Notes: generated by a model not told the origin, from the sequence alone. A stretch of DNA of 64,000 nt from Capsicum annuum (GCF_002878395.1 NC_061121.1:133236186-133300185); one strand, 5' to 3'. Shown: positions 1-13,080, counted from the first letter of the stretch. Numbers and translations: made by a program.

Positions 1-50
1 TTTTTCCTCTTTATTCTTTCTATTCCATATTTTTTTGTAAATAGAATTTT

Positions 51-3000
51 TCATTTCACCAAAATATTCATTACAAAACCAGGTGATTGCTGACCAATCA
101 CCTCTCAGCTCCTACTTCTACTCATATAATACATTTTCCTAGCTATGTATAAGTACTTCAAGGATAAGTATTTAGCTTCTATAAGTGCTTGTACCATTTA
201 ATTACAATGTTTCCTTTCGTATGTGTATGCAATGCTATATCTCTACAAATTTTATCACTTGAATAAGGTCTCTTCTGCAATATGAGGTAGTTCCTAGCTG
301 TCAAGATGGAGTAACTCATCGTGCTAAACACTGTTGCTACTACTTCTCTATACCCTGTATCATATTTACCATATCATCAACCATTGTACCTCTACATTCC
401 AGCTGCCAATTGTTCTAGCTTGTCCCAGCCAATTAAGGAATCTTCTCTAAATGCCCTTAGTAATGTTACATTCAAAGAGTAAATAATCAAATAATCCATC
501 TGCTGTATCAAAAAATGCACATAATTTAGAGACTTGAATGTGAATCTTCAGTAATCTCTCAGCTATTGCTAATTTGTGTCGTATAGCTAACCAAAGATTG
601 AATTTTTGACTTGGCTGTATGTGAGGTTGTAAGATCAGCTTCTTCTATAACAGTCTGGGTGTTGAGGTATCTGCAACAAGTATAGTTTTTTGATGCTGAA
701 TTTCTCTCCTTTTTGCACTAGCTTTAACCTGCCCCGCATGTGTCTTTGCAAATATTGCATCTTCATTATCAGTTTCTTGGTCTTAAAATCTTCTTAATTA
801 CCTAGGAGGCATTCTTGGGTAAAGGGATTTGTTCCAATTCCTGCTTCTTTATATAGAAGGTGTGGATCCATTTTATCTACAGACAGTCCTTTTTTATTGT
901 TACTGCCTATAGATATTTTGCTATTGCAACCTTGTTCCATAGGTAGAAGTTGATTACATTCAGTCCTTTTGCACTCTATGGTAGACACACTTTTCCCAAG
1001 AGACAAGTGCTTTTTTTGAAATTTCATTCTTGCCAGTCCACAAGAAGGTTCTGCATATAGTTTCAATACCCTTTGGTACTTTCTTAGGGATAAAAAACAC
1101 CTGGCCCCAGTATGCCTACATACCAAATATCACTGCCTTGATTTATTGCAGCCCTCCTACACATCAATCTTATAGACCAGTAAGTAATCTTTGCTGTTAT
1201 TTTCTCACTCAATGGCCAACAAAAAGCAATGGACAACTTCCTAGAAGCAATAGGTACACCCAAGTACTTGAATGGTAATGTTCCAACACTGTAGCCTGTC
1301 TCCTCCAGAATTTCTTGCTTTAAGCTTTCTGAAATACTAGCTAAAAATAGAGACCTCATTTCTACATTCACCTACAATCCTGACACTTGAGAAAACTTTC
1401 TAAATATCCAACTAAGGAGTATGATGGACCCTATCTCTGCATTACAAAACATCAACAAATCATTTGTAAAGCATACATGTATATCCCCCATCTTCTTGCA
1501 TGTTGGGTGCAATTGGAAATTCTTATTACTTGCTAGCTGCTTTAGCAACCTATTCAAGTATTCCATAACAATTACAAATAGGTAAGGTGACATTGGGTCA
1601 CCTTGCCTTATATATCTCTTGCCTTGGAATGACTTAGTTAGTTCACCATTAATAGTTAAGAAATAAGAAACAGTGGATATATATGCCATAATCCATCCTG
1701 AAAATTTGCTAGGAAATCCCATCTCTATCAATAATCTTCTTAAGAAAGAACAGTCTAGGGAATTATATGCTTTTCTGATATCCACTTTGAGGATCACCTT
1801 AGAGATATGCCTTTTCTATTATTGTCTTTGAAAAGTTCATGAGCAAAAATAATGTTATCTGTAATTCATCTCCCTTCTATAAAGGTTGATTGTGCATCCC
1901 CTATCAAGTCCCCTATAACACTCTTTAATCTTCTAATAACCACCATAGTGATTATCTTATACGTAGTTGTGCAGCATGCAATAGGTATATAATCTTTTAC
2001 ATGATTAGGGGAGGGTATCTTAGGGATCAAGGTTATAGTAGTATAATTGATTCTTTTATGCATTACACTACTATTGAAGAATTGAAATACAACATTCAAA
2101 AGGTCAGTTTGTACCTCATCCTAGTAGGTAGTGGAAATTTCTATGGAGAAGCCATCTACTCTAGGTTATTTCTACTTTGGCATCTTCTTGATTGCAGGCT
2201 TTAACTCTTTAGTTATTACCTGTAGGATCAAGCACATCTGTTACTCCCTTTCTAGAAAGTATCCCTCCTAAACTACCTCAATATTTGGGCAAGGGTGCAT
2301 CTTCCTTTCCTGCCCCATCTGATTAAAGAAGAATGAAATAAAATCAATCTCTATGTCCTCAAGTACATTTAGTTTGACCCAACCCTGACTGTGTACGGAA
2401 GTGATGGTGTTGATACTTCATCTTATTTTCCACTGTTCATGGAAATATCTTGTATTAAAATCACCACTCTATACCCAAGAATCTTTATCTTTTTATCTCA
2501 TCACCTATTCTTCCACTCTTCTCTATTTCTTTATTTCTTCCAGTGCTTTTTTTATTCATATAATTGATCATTAGCATGGCTCACTACAAGTCTTGCTTGC
2601 ATCACTTCTAATATTTTCTTGGTATCTTCTAAATGTTGCTGGTGTGCTGCAAGGTGGATGTTTAAATCTCTTATAGCAATCTTTATTGCCTTCAGCTTAT
2701 TCCAAATGATCTACATTAGATCACCATTTACTCTCTTAGTCCAAGCCTCTTGCACCTTTCTTTTAAACTTAAGATGGCCCATCACTATAGAGTATAGTTT
2801 AAAAGGCTTTGGACGTAAGGCTTTGGGTATTTTTGTGCCACAATTGATCACTATTGAAGAGTGATCTAACACCCCTGGTACAATGTAGTTAGCCTCTATA
2901 TTTCCCCAGTTCTACAACTACCAGTAGTTCCCAAAAGCCTAGTCAATCTTACTATAAACTTTGGTGTCTGCATCCTACTTACTACACTATATAAAGTGGC

Positions 3001-3533
3001 ATCCTGTGCTTCATAAAGGAGTGAATTGATTTACTTTACCATATCATAGAAGCTAAGTACTTCAGCCTGAGTGACTGGGGTACCAATTCTATCTCCTGAG
3101 CTTAGCAAATTATTAAAATCTCTATAAACCAGCCACTCAGTATTTATTTGACATCCCATGGCTATGAGTTCTTTCCACAAATCCTGTCTTTCCACCAAGT
3201 CATTACTGGCATACACTATAGTCAGCATACATGCAAATTGGATGTTAGTATTGATTACCTTATAGTACATAAACTGAGCCCCATTTATAGAATTGGTAAC
3301 TGAATGCGCTTTTTCCATATAAGCCATATCCTCTCATTTGTTGTATGATTATAATTATACTGGGCTTTCCAATCTCTAGCTATATTATTTTTAAATTTTG
3401 TAGCATTGTGACTTCTTACTCTAGTTTCAATTATTCCCATAATAACAAATTTATTCTTTTTTAGAAAGAGTTTCAACTCCTTCTATTTGAAGGCCTTATT
3501 AAGCCCTCTAACATTCTAGGAGCACACAATCAT
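51..3533 (-). pseudogene. LINE ORF2: APE endonuclease, RT, zf-RVT; broken
   Basis: The ORF2 protein nicks the target and primes reverse transcription there. The start is an ATG at 3533-3531 beginning MIVCS, then a stop in place of Trp, then NVRGLNKAFK: the classical APE N-terminus. IETRV follows, then WLVYRDFN (GDFN expected) and a degenerate SDH-type motif (LDHSS near 2,850). RT motifs are LIPKI, KDYIPIACC, DAQSTFIEGR, DIRKAYNSLD, RQGDPMSPYLF and the active-site box FTND in place of FADD (1,459-1,467). KYLGVPIASRKLS and a zf-RVT stretch (LWLAIRHKLA, about 560-600) complete it. There are many stops and frame changes and the active-site Asp is lost, so it is dead. Confidence 0.9.
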
Positions 3534-3544
3534 GGGGGTTAGAC

Positions 3545-4857
3545 ATAATCCCCGCCTCGAGCACTGGTCTCAACTTTCTCCCCTACTATTTGTTTCCCTT
3601 TACTTAAGCTTTTCACAATATTTTCAACCACAGTTGGATTAGGAAATACCTGGTTAGCATGCTCACAATTTACCACTATATGCTAAGAAGAATTAGTCTA
3701 CTTTACTACTTGGTTCTTATTCATAATTGGTTTTGGGTCTTTAGTCTCCTCAGGATTTTCCTTATCAATTTTTTTTAACTTCCCGTTGCTGAATCATTCT
3801 CCTACGTCTGCGGTTCATCCTACTTCTCCCCTACTATGGGGGATGGTTGTCCTACTCTTTATTCTCAGGTTTATTCTTATATGGACATTTATCAACAATA
3901 TGTCAAAAACTATTACAGTCACTACAAAATTTTGGAATCTAATCATATGTAATGGCTTATTGTACGGTCCCCATTAGTGTGCTGAGTTCCACCTGTGTAG
4001 GTAATGTGTGGCTAATGTATACCTTCACTAATATCCTCGCGTATGATACTTGTTCCAACTTTGTAGTATACTTATCTGTATACATTGGATTCCCTACAAC
4101 ACTTGCTAGTTTACTTAGTGATTCCGTCGACCAAAACCCCAGAGGTAGGCTGGGGAACTTTACCCACAAGGGCACCTTATTCAGGCAGTCTGGATTGAAT
4201 TTGAAATATAATGTCTAATTCCTTAGGATTAGTGGCCTGTTCCTATATGTATATAAGCCTAATTGTAACACTAGATCCCTATCTGCTAGTGTAGCAAATT
4301 TGAAAATTTAACAGCTATCATTGTGATATAATAACTCTATTTAGATACAAAATTCCACATATGAGCTATGTAATTCTCCATTGTTTTGAAAAATAGAGAC
4401 CCCCCAGTATATATCCGATCAATGTTATACTCCAATGGTTGTCCTGGACCAGTATATCATCTTCCTCTAGATGAACTGTCAGTTTCTCTCTCTTTTTTAT
4501 CGGTGGTATATAAGTAAGAGCCTTCCCTATTTGTGAGCTTCAATTTCTGCTTTTCCCCTATTCCTTTACCTCTTCTATTTTCACTTCAGCTTGAATTGGT
4601 GAAGCTTGGGATGAGGTTCTTACTTCAGAAAATTACAACCTCTGGGGAAATTATGAATCCTCCGGCCGCCTTGAAATCCTCTTCCCTACTGGGTTATGTT
4701 TCATCAACCTCGACTCCTAAAGCTCAGTTTTCTCGCTGATAGGCTGAAACAAGCATGGGAAGAAATTCCCTAATATTAATGGTCCTAGTTTTTATTGTAT
4801 TCCACTTGCCGTTGTGACAATGACCAGTGGTGGCGATGTTGTAGATTGATGAGCCAT
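3545..4857 (-). pseudogene. LINE ORF1, DUF4283 plus CCHC knuckle, broken
   Basis: The ORF1 protein of plant LINEs binds the element RNA and acts as a nucleic-acid chaperone in the ribonucleoprotein. The start is chosen at a minus-strand ATG (4857-4855) beginning MAHQ, followed by a low-complexity N-terminus. The DUF4283 core follows at about 4.46-4.0 kb: a segment ending QDNHWS, then DRDLVLQLG, NRPLIL, VPLWVKFPSLPL and SYARILVKV. The zinc knuckle CX2CX4HX4C is readable at 3,887-3,926, with Cys codons at 3926, 3917 and 3887 and His at 3902. The Gly before the His has become a stop (3905-3903). Several other stops and at least one frameshift are present. The C-terminal end is uncertain. Confidence 0.85.
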
Positions 4858-5140
4858 TTTTCCTACTACGTATGTTAGCAGCCCTACTATTATGCACCCA
4901 GTGTGAAAAATATTCTCCCCCTTTAAATCCTCTATTCCATATTACAAGGGAGCCTTATAGCATAAGGATTAAAACATTTTACCCGTGCTTAAATTTTCAG
5001 GCTTTATAGCTCTTTGAACCACTTTGCACCAAAAAATCCACCTAGGCTATGTTTAATGTATTCACCATGATCATTATCTATAGATTATAGGGATTGATGA
5101 TTGAAATCTTGCTAGATATATGAATTAACTTACATAAATG

Positions 5141-5392
5141 GTGTAATTTAAGTAAAATCTAGAGGGAATCACCCCTTTCTCCCTAGCCTAACCTTTGACT
5201 GAGTTTGAAATGAAAAAAATACATTTTAAGTCTACAAATTGCTATTTACTTTACTTATCCTACTCAATAGTGTAATTTGAGTAATATCTAGAGGGAATCA
5301 CCCTTTTTCTCCCTAACCTGACCTTTTAATGAGTTTGAAATAAAAAATACATTTTATGTCTAAAAATTGCTATTTACTTTACTTATCCTACT
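5141..5392. repeat. Two-copy tandem duplication, about 124 bp unit
   Basis: Copies at 5,141-5,264 and 5,270-5,392 both start GTGTAATTT and end TTACTTATCCTACT, with a few substitutions and a 5-base spacer. Divergence is modest, so the duplication is younger than most of the decay around it. No coding content. Confidence 0.9.
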
Positions 5393-5520
5393 ATAGCAAC
5401 CTAATTCCTATTATAGAAGCATCGCTATAGTAGGATCTGCTTGCTATAGTAGAGATGACTAATGTTGATTCCCAATATTGCATAATAGTTCCCACTACAG
5501 TGGAACTGTAAAGCATCCTC

Positions 5521-5540
5521 TCACCCACTATAGTGGGTGA
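5521..5540. repeat. Perfect 20-bp palindrome
   Basis: The 20 bases read identically on both strands and are centred on CTATAG. A weaker near-palindrome of the same style lies about 30 bp upstream (around 5,490), and CTATAGTAG words occur at about 5,430-5,455. It could be the end or centre of a small inverted-repeat element, but outer limits are not visible. Confidence 0.7.
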
Positions 5541-5946
5541 GGCAAAGTATTAGCTTTGAAAAATTTCCAATTATGCCAATTTTACAACACACTCCCAAAG
5601 TTTAACCTCACAAGCTAATCCCTTTGCGTCCAATACTATATTCAGAGTTCTACTAAACCAAATTCAATTCTAAAAGTCTAAATGAACTCTCAAAGGCCTT
5701 TGATAACACATTATGATATTAAATTATAGAATTTCCAGCGTATACATTACTGAATTCACCTAGACTATACCACACCTGAAATTCATCAAAAACTAGTTTA
5801 TCCTAAAAAATTTAACACTTCATTCCGGGAGAATCTTAACCCAAATTTTTCATGATAATCTGTATCATAATAATATAAAATTTTTTTACAATAAGGTTAT
5901 ATGGGATATCATTAATACAATTTTTAAATTGATTAAGATGAGATTC

Positions 5947-6455
5947 AATTGACATTTTTGTACCAATAATTGGCCTAGTTTGATAGGATCTTTGAAAGGG
6001 AACATGGCTAATTGTAGCATTAGAAGTGTTAGATGGAATACTTCTACTAGTCCTCTAAAATGCAATACAAATGGGGATTCTGAAGGAAAACTTGTGCCTA
6101 ACTCTATAGCTTTTTACATTAGATATTTAGATGTGAATCTGTTAGTTGCTAAAGGGGTGAAAATGATTGATTCTAGTAATTTAGTGGAAGAAGCAAGGGC
6201 TATTAGAGAATGCTTGGTCTACTGCAATGAGAATATATTTTCTAGTGTCATTTTAGAAATTGATTCTCTAGAAATATTACATAACCTAGAAGGAAGGTGG
6301 GATGTTCCATGAAATATGACACTGGAGGATCAACACTAGCAATAATTTAATGAGGATTGCCTCAATAAGAGTAAAACATTTTCTTTAGAAATAAATTCAT
6401 TTATTGACTATTTAGCTAACTTGGTTTTGGTATATCTTCTAGCCATATCCTCTTG
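5947..6455 (+). pseudogene. LINE 3' tail: RNase H domain only
   Basis: C-terminal RNase H-like domain (RVT_3 type) of a plant LINE ORF2. The readable frame at 5,980-6,312 contains VRWNTSTS, KCNTNGDSEG (CNTDG expected, so the first catalytic Asp is now Asn), LVEEARAIRECL (catalytic Glu kept) and ILEIDSLEI (second Asp kept). It ends at a stop where a Trp would follow. After that the frame is broken, with a tail resembling FIDYLANLVL. Nothing upstream of RNase H is left, so this is a severely 5'-truncated copy. It abuts the start of the next LINE, in the same orientation. Confidence 0.85.
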
Positions 6456-6477
6456 ATAAACACTAATTTTTCCAGCG

Positions 6478-8232
6478 ATGGCCACTCGACCCTGGTCATC
6501 CCATTTCTAGACCCAAACTAAGTAAATATGCCAAAATGTTAGCATCTTTAATTTCCATCAAAGTAATAGCCATGCAGTGGAATATATTCCTATGACATAG
6601 CTTTCCTATATAATGGAGTTCCTAGAATCCAATGGATATATGATGAGTTTAATATAATTAAAACAATTTAAAACTTAAAATATGTGGTGGTTGAAAGTTT
6701 TCATATGATTGGCCAGAAATAAAAGATCTTTGTACTCAAATTCCTAACAGTGTAAAGTGAAAGGAGATTGCAAAATTAGATTACTGAGGAATAGGCATAT
6801 TCTCATTAGAATTAATTTAGAGGAAGATATTATTAGCATGATATCCAAAATGTATATTATTCTATATAGAGAAGGCCATTCCTTCCCGATAAAACTTCTT
6901 ATCTATGATGTTAAGCTTAAACTAGATGAAAAGATGACTCAGGCCATGACATGAATATCATTTTCTCATTTCAAACCTATATTATTTGTTAAAGAGTCTT
7001 CTTTCTAGATTTTCTCAATAGTAGTAAAACCTCTTAATTTGGGCATGCTACCATTAATAAAATGAGACCTAGTTAGGATAAGGTTAAGGTGTAAGTGGAT
7101 CTACTTTAGACTTTCCAAAGTTTGTGGAGATGGAGATAGTAAACTTTATTACAAAGGAATCAAGATTAGAGTGAATTAAAATCCAATATTATATGATTCC
7201 TAAGTACTAAAAGGAGTGCAAACTACAAAGGCATGATGAGAAATAGTAGAGTTTTATATACTAAATTGAGAAAGAAGGATACTACTAGCAAATATAATAT
7301 AGAGGAATAAAAAGTTGAAACCCTATAGCAAAAGGTCTACAAAGGGAGAAGAAAAAATCTCAGAATATGCACTAGAATCATACAAGAAAGTGTTACTATA
7401 GATAAAACTATATATAATTACCTTAGTGATAAGGAGGTTTCACCTAAAAAAATTGTTAGCATTAGTAATGATTTTGATACCTTAATAGATAAAGAGCATA
7501 TATATAATAACAATTTTGAAGGAAAGGAGGAAAATTAATCAGTAGCAGATACAATCGATACTCAAAGTTCTAAAACAAAGGAAAATGTACACAATAACAA
7601 GGTATAATACGTCAGAGTCATGATCTTCATCAATCATCTACCAAGGAGTGGATAATAGAAGCATTTATTAATTACTTGAGAAAGGGGTGGATTACAAGAA
7701 ATTCTGGCACTACAAAAAGCACTCCATGGATCTAGTGAATCAAAATAAAATAAATAGTGCATTAAATATCATAGAGAAGGGTGAAGAGGCTAGCAAAAAG
7801 AAGAAAGATATAGTCTTAGATATTTCAAAAACTATTCTAAGTCCTAATTTCTCTAATATTAGTTTTACAGCAAAAACAAAATATTAGTCAATCAAAGGCT
7901 ATATCTTACAAAATCAAGAGAACAACTTTGGTGATAAATGATAAAGGTAGACCAGCAAATTATTGATAGTATATTAATCATTGAATTACCTATAGTAGTA
8001 TAAGTTAAGGAGTCTCTGTTCATATTTGATTCTATGAAATTTCCTAATAAGACACTTCATTATATATTAGAGAATAAATTAGAAGTTATTGGAAATTCAG
8101 AAGATAGTGAGAGTTTGATGAATGACGAAATTTTTTTCAAAAATATAGATTTGTATCCAAGAGTGATCAATGCTATAAAATATCCAGGAATAAGAAAGAA
8201 GCAAGATAATGAGGAATCTTCTCAACCTATCT
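6478..8232 (+). pseudogene. LINE ORF1, DUF4283 protein, broken
   Basis: RNA-binding ORF1 protein. ATG at 6,478 (MATRPW) is the best start because a broken leader is followed by the conserved core. That core reads FSYDWPEIKDL, then RLLRNRHILIRI, then FPIKLLIYDVKL and TQAM (Trp expected next, stop found). A frameshift near 7,050 moves the reading to TINKMRPS and FPKFVEMEIVNF. The zinc-knuckle region follows (about 7,170-7,240): IKIQYYMIPKY, then KECKLQRHDEK. There the first Cys is a stop and the Gly before His is Arg. The C-terminal third (7.25-8.23 kb) is Lys- and Glu-rich and poorly conserved. Confidence 0.82.
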
Positions 8233-8278
8233 AGGTACAACCCAAAATAAAAATGGTATAAAAGCAAGGTTTTAAATA

Positions 8279-11200
8279 ATGAAAGCTTTCTTATGGAATA
8301 TAAGATCAGTAAAGTCACAAAAAGTATTTCAAAGAGTACAAATATTGCATAACTTTCACAAGTTTAGTTTTATGACTTTAATGGAACCTTTTTAGCATGT
8401 TAGAACTATCAATGGATATAGAACAAGATTAAAGATTCTTCATGTTACTTATAATATCAAAGGTAATATCCGGGTGTTTACAAATCATGCATATAATACT
8501 ATTGTTACAAGTAAAAATTATGCATATAATACTATTATTATAAGAAATTCAAAGAAGAAAATTACTATTAATATGAAGGATTAGTCCTCATTAGCTATCT
8601 TTATGATACTTTAGTTTATGCTAAGTGTGATAGTCAATTAACAGTGGAGTTGTGTGATAAAATACACTCTATAGCTATTGGGATTAACAATACATGGTTA
8701 ATTGGAGGAGATTTTGATATGGTCTTAAATGAAGAAAAAAAGATTGGGGGTCTTTCAATGGTAGATATAGATCATGAGGACTTCAAGACTTGTATTAAAT
8801 CTTATGACCTTGAACAAGTTTATTTTAAAAGGTATTCCTTTCACTTAGTAGAATGGAAGAGTAAGAGATAATTGCAATTTGAAAGATTCAACAAGATTTT
8901 AGTTAATTTTGATCTTCAATATATTTATTATCATTCAGAGGTTGACCATCATCCAATAAATGGTTTTGGTCATGCTCCTTTGTTTTTAAGTTAGGAGAAA
9001 AGGGACACTAGTTACACAAAACCTTTCAAGTTTCTTAATTTTGGAGCCAATAATGAGATATTTAAGAATGTTGTCAGTCGAAATTTGAATGTTGATGTTG
9101 CATCTAACCCATTCTTAGATTTTAAAATAAAGATTAAGAAGATCAAGAAGGTTCTAACAGTGTGGAGTAGAAAAACCCATGGAGATATTTTTCAACAATT
9201 GATAATTACATAGGATATTTTTATAATTAAAGAGAAACTATTGAAAGAACTCCCTCGGTAGAGAAGTAATGTAATATGTTAATGTTCAATAAACTAGGTA
9301 CCTATATTATGAAGTAGGTTATGGAAAGTAGAAAGCAGAGTATGGCTAGTTTGTTGATAGACATAGGAACACTAGATTTCTCCATAGTTTGATCAATGGG
9401 AGAAGACAAAAACTGAAGTTGGTTATAGATTTAGAAGTCTCAATAAAATTGGCTAGAAAAAATAGGGGATATAATAGATAAAGTAGTGTTGTTCTTTTAG
9501 AGATAGTTTATGCAAGAATGGGTTGCTAAAAATCACCTATTATTAGCTCATATTCCAGAATTGATAAATGAAGAGAAGAATATAGTCTTAGGATCTATTC
9601 TTGGATGTGAAGAAGTAAAGAATGATGTGTTTATTTTTAACAAAGATAGTTCATAATGACCATATAGTCTATCAGGTAGATTTTATCAAACATGTTGGGA
9701 CATTATCGGTTCAAATATTGTTAGGATGGTGCATGATATCTTTTTTAGTATCTCTTTTCCTAATATATTTGTCATACTAATTTATTCTCCATACCATAGA
9801 AGGTAAATGATCAAACTTTCTCTAATATGAAGTCAATTAGTTTAAGTAATTTTTGAATAATATCCTTTACAAAATCATTCATGATAGATTAAAAGATATC
9901 TTATTTAAGGTTATCTCTCTTAATTAATCTAGTATTATTACAGAAAATAACATCATAGAGAATATTCTATTCACTCTGGAATTGTTAGAATTAGCAAGAT
10001 AGGAGAGCCTTTTAATATTGACATTAGGATAAATATGACAAAAGCCTACCATAATTTGTCTTTTTTTTTCTAAGGAAAGTTTTGAGAATAATGGTGTTCT
10101 CCAAAAATTTTATAGATTTGATTTAGAGATTGACCTCAAAAACTATCATTCTGTGATCATTAATAAGAAATCTAATAAATTCTTCTATTTTACCACAGGA
10201 GTAAAGTAAAGGGACCTCTTTTCCCTACTCTATTTATCCTCTCTACAAAGGTTCTTCCAAGGGTTTTAAACTCTTTATTAGAGGATAATTAGTATGTAGA
10301 ATTTGGGATGCGTAAGGGGAGTTCTAATTTTAATCATTTAGCATATACAGATAATACCATTATCTTTCTTCTACTAATATTTCTTTAATAAAGGTTATGC
10401 CTAATCTATAAAAATATTAGAAGAAATCAGGGCCGAAGGTTAACAAAGAGGAGTTTTTACTATCACAATCAAATTGTAGCAAGTAATATAAATACTTAGG
10501 TTTTTTAGAGTACTAGAATGGTTATAGGAATATATCTTATGGAGTATATGGGGTGTCCAATAACTCATAAAAAATAAAGAGAAGTATTTGATAAAGTGAA
10601 TGGGAAGCTTCAAGTATGGAAGGTTGAAATTCTTTCATATGGTGGTGAAGAAGTCCTACATACAAATGTACTTCAAAGCATCCCAATATATATATTATCC
10701 GTTATTGTTCCTTCTATTTTTGTTATTAAAGATCTTCACATGATTTTTGAAAATTTCATTTGGAGCAACAAGGAATCAAGTAAAAATTAAACATTGGTCA
10801 ACTTGGATTAAGATGTGCTTAGACATATAAGAAGGAGGACTTGGATTTGAATTTCTGTTTCTTGTGTCCTAGGAAATATATACTAAATTTTGGTGGAGAC
10901 TTAGGACACAAGGTAATATTTTGTCCAAATTCTTATGGAATAAATACTGTAAGAAGCAGATTCCTTCTCTTGTATAGTAGAAAGGGTGTTCTCGGGTGTA
11001 AAAATATATGTTAGAGAATAGAGAGAAGTTGAAAAATTTATGTGGTGGGAAACTAAAGGGGGTACTTCTAGCATTTGGTATGATAATTGGACTAATCTTT
11101 GGCCTCTTTTCACACATACTTCAGAGATTCAAACTAGTTATAAAATGAGAGATATTTGGGAGTTTCTTAATGAATAAAGTTGGGATTTTCTTGCAATATA

Positions 11201-12384
11201 AGATAAGGTTCCACAATATGTAGTTGAGAATAACAGGAACAATATGGGTAAAACCCAACTTATGGATGTAAGGGACAAGACTTGGTGGACCAAGACAAGT
11301 ATAGTTTGTTTCAATTTAATGATTGTAAGGATCTATTAAGAAGAGAGAAAGAACCTAATGAGGACCTTAATCATCTATGGTGTTAAGGTTTACCTTTTAA
11401 AATTTCTTTCCTTACTTTGAGAGTGTGGTAAGGTAAGGTTGTTATGCCTCATTTAATTATAACATGGAACCCTAATATATCACCTAATTATAGGTGTTTC
11501 TTAATTACTAAAAAGGTGACAATGGAGTATTTTTCAATAGAGAGGTAGCATGGATAGTTGGGCATCACTATTCTAGTCTTATTGTTATAAGTCAAGAGAC
11601 ATTATTGAAACCTAATACATGGAAATAATAGAGTACTCAAGGAAATTCCATAATCAAAGTAATCCTACAAACTATTCTGATAATAATTCATTGGTTTCTA
11701 AGAAAAGAAGAAACACAATTTACACGGAGGAGGATACTCAACAAGAAAGATTTTTAGAGATATAATGTCATAATAAGGATCATTATATGAAAATTGAGTA
11801 GTTGGGAGTAATATACATGGCTTGATATTGTTGTTACATTGGAAGGTTATAAGCCTTCTTATAGCTTCAAAATTTTAAAATGAAACCCCCTGATCACTGG
11901 TTTATGTGTAACACTGATGGGGCTTCTAAAGATAATCCAGGTCCTAGTTCTAAAGCATTTTGTATAAGAGTTAAGGAAATTTGTGGTTGCTAAAAGGATT
12001 AGAATTCAAGATTCAACCAATTGGTGGCTGAATCTAAGGCTATTAGAGGATGTTTGTTGTAATGCGAAGAGCATTTGATTAATCCTATAGTTATTGAGTC
12101 TGAATCTTTGGAAATGGTACAGATTTTAGAATATAGATTGAAACATCCATGGATGTGGTGATAGAATTTAATCATATTAATAGTCTTAGGATGTGTTTGA
12201 CAAAAAAAGTACAACATTACATTCGAAAAGAAAATGTTCTTGATAATTTTTTCACCAATTTAGTTTTCTCTTCTGTAGGTGATTTCATAATAAATTAGCT
12301 TCAAGACATTCCATGTAGATGTACAAAGATCTTTTATTTAAAAAAGTTGGGTACTCTATAAATTAGAAGACAAGTTCCAGATAG
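8279..12384 (+). pseudogene. LINE ORF2: APE, RT, zf-RVT, RNase H; broken
   Basis: The start ATG at 8,279 gives MKAFLWNIRSVKSQ, the usual APE N-terminus of this lineage. The APE domain continues with LMEPF, WLIGGDFDMVLNEE and a degenerate SDHAPLL (GFGHAPLFLS, near 8,970). KPFKFLNF and WSRKTHGDIF mark the linker. RT pieces are SISLSNF, FSPTLFILS (near 10,215) and the active site AYTDN at 10,341-10,355 in place of AYADD. WKVEILSYGGEEVL, VLQSIPIYILS, WIKMCL and GGLGFEF follow. RNase H at 11.89-12.2 kb keeps CNTDGASKDNPGPSS and LVAESKAIRGCL. There are many stops and frame changes. Confidence 0.88.
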
Positions 12385-12724
12385 TTAACTATTTTAGGAC
12401 ATTAGCAAATAATTTGAAGCAAGTAAGATTTGTCTAGCTACAAAATTAGCTTAAAAACAATCTATTAGAAGTAATACAGTTTGAAGCATTTTATTTTGAG
12501 TATTTTTGCTTGGTGATATCACTTGAGGTATAATCTGATACTAAATCAAGACCATTATACTTTGAATCGATTTTTTTTGCTAAAAAACTATGGTCTTGTT
12601 CAAAAATACCTATTACACGCTCATTAAAGAATGTCAGCTTTTGATTTTATAGTCTTAACCTCCTATTTTTCTAGATCTAATGGTGGTATCAATATCCTTA
12701 GAGATTCAATCCATTGATCAATAG

Positions 12725-12794
12725 AAATTGAAGTAAGAACTATGAAATTATTACCTAATAAATTGAAGTAAGAAATATGAAATTATTACCTAAT
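12725..12794. repeat. Two-copy 35-bp tandem duplication
   Basis: Units at 12,725-12,759 and 12,760-12,794 both read AAATTGAAGTAAGAA, then ATGAAATTATTACCTAAT, with only one or two differences. A recent slippage-type duplication in non-coding DNA. Confidence 0.9.
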
Positions 12795-13080
12795 CGGAGA
12801 TGCTTATCTTATCAAGAAAATGAAGACATATATTCAAAGAGAGCTAGTGGAAGAAGGCTTTTAATCTCACAATGAACAATAGGCACAATCTAAAATCTAG
12901 TAGATGTTTGTATTGAAGAGAACATAGTTGTGTTGCTTCAAGTTTCCTACATCAAGATTGAATATAAGTTTTTTTTTCAATTTTACTCCAATCTTCATAT
13001 CTAATAGAATTTGTTGAAACTAAGTAGAGTTCCAAACTTATTGATGTTAAAGAATTAGTGAATAAATTATGGTTAGTGTT

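Larger units (their letters stand above)
1..4900 (-). mobile_element. L1-type LINE, decayed, reaching the left edge
   Basis: Non-LTR retrotransposon read on the minus strand. The order is ORF1 (DUF4283-type RNA-binding protein with zinc knuckle), then ORF2 (APE endonuclease, reverse transcriptase, zf-RVT), which is the standard plant L1 layout. Below position 51 the minus strand is A-rich, as expected near a LINE 3' end, so the element probably finishes at or just beyond the window edge. No RNase H domain follows the zf-RVT segment, unlike the plus-strand LINE further on, so the two belong to different L1 lineages. No target-site duplication can be checked because the 3' flank is missing. Confidence 0.9.
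4900..5946. other. Gene-free spacer between LINEs
   Basis: No coding signal is recognisable on either strand. It holds a two-copy tandem duplication (5,141-5,392), then a stretch rich in CTATAGTAG-like words and a perfect 20-bp palindrome (5,521-5,540). The rest is AT-rich, with no terminal repeats or flanking duplication that would let me name an element. Confidence 0.7.
6478..12384 (+). mobile_element. LINE with C-terminal RNase H, nearly full, decayed
   Basis: Plus-strand L1-type LINE with recognisable ORF1 (DUF4283 and knuckle) and ORF2 (APE, RT, zf-RVT region, RNase H) in the right order over 5.9 kb. The RNase H at its 3' end is a diverged relative of the isolated one at 5,947-6,455. 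No clean poly(A) tail or target duplication is visible at the 3' end. Its ORF1 wording resembles Solanaceae LINE proteins as I recall them. Confidence 0.88.

Noticed and set aside
1030..1278. Plus-strand frame across the LINE RT region
   Set aside because: It is antisense to ORF2 text (KYLGVPIASRKLS). The minus strand carries the conserved motifs.
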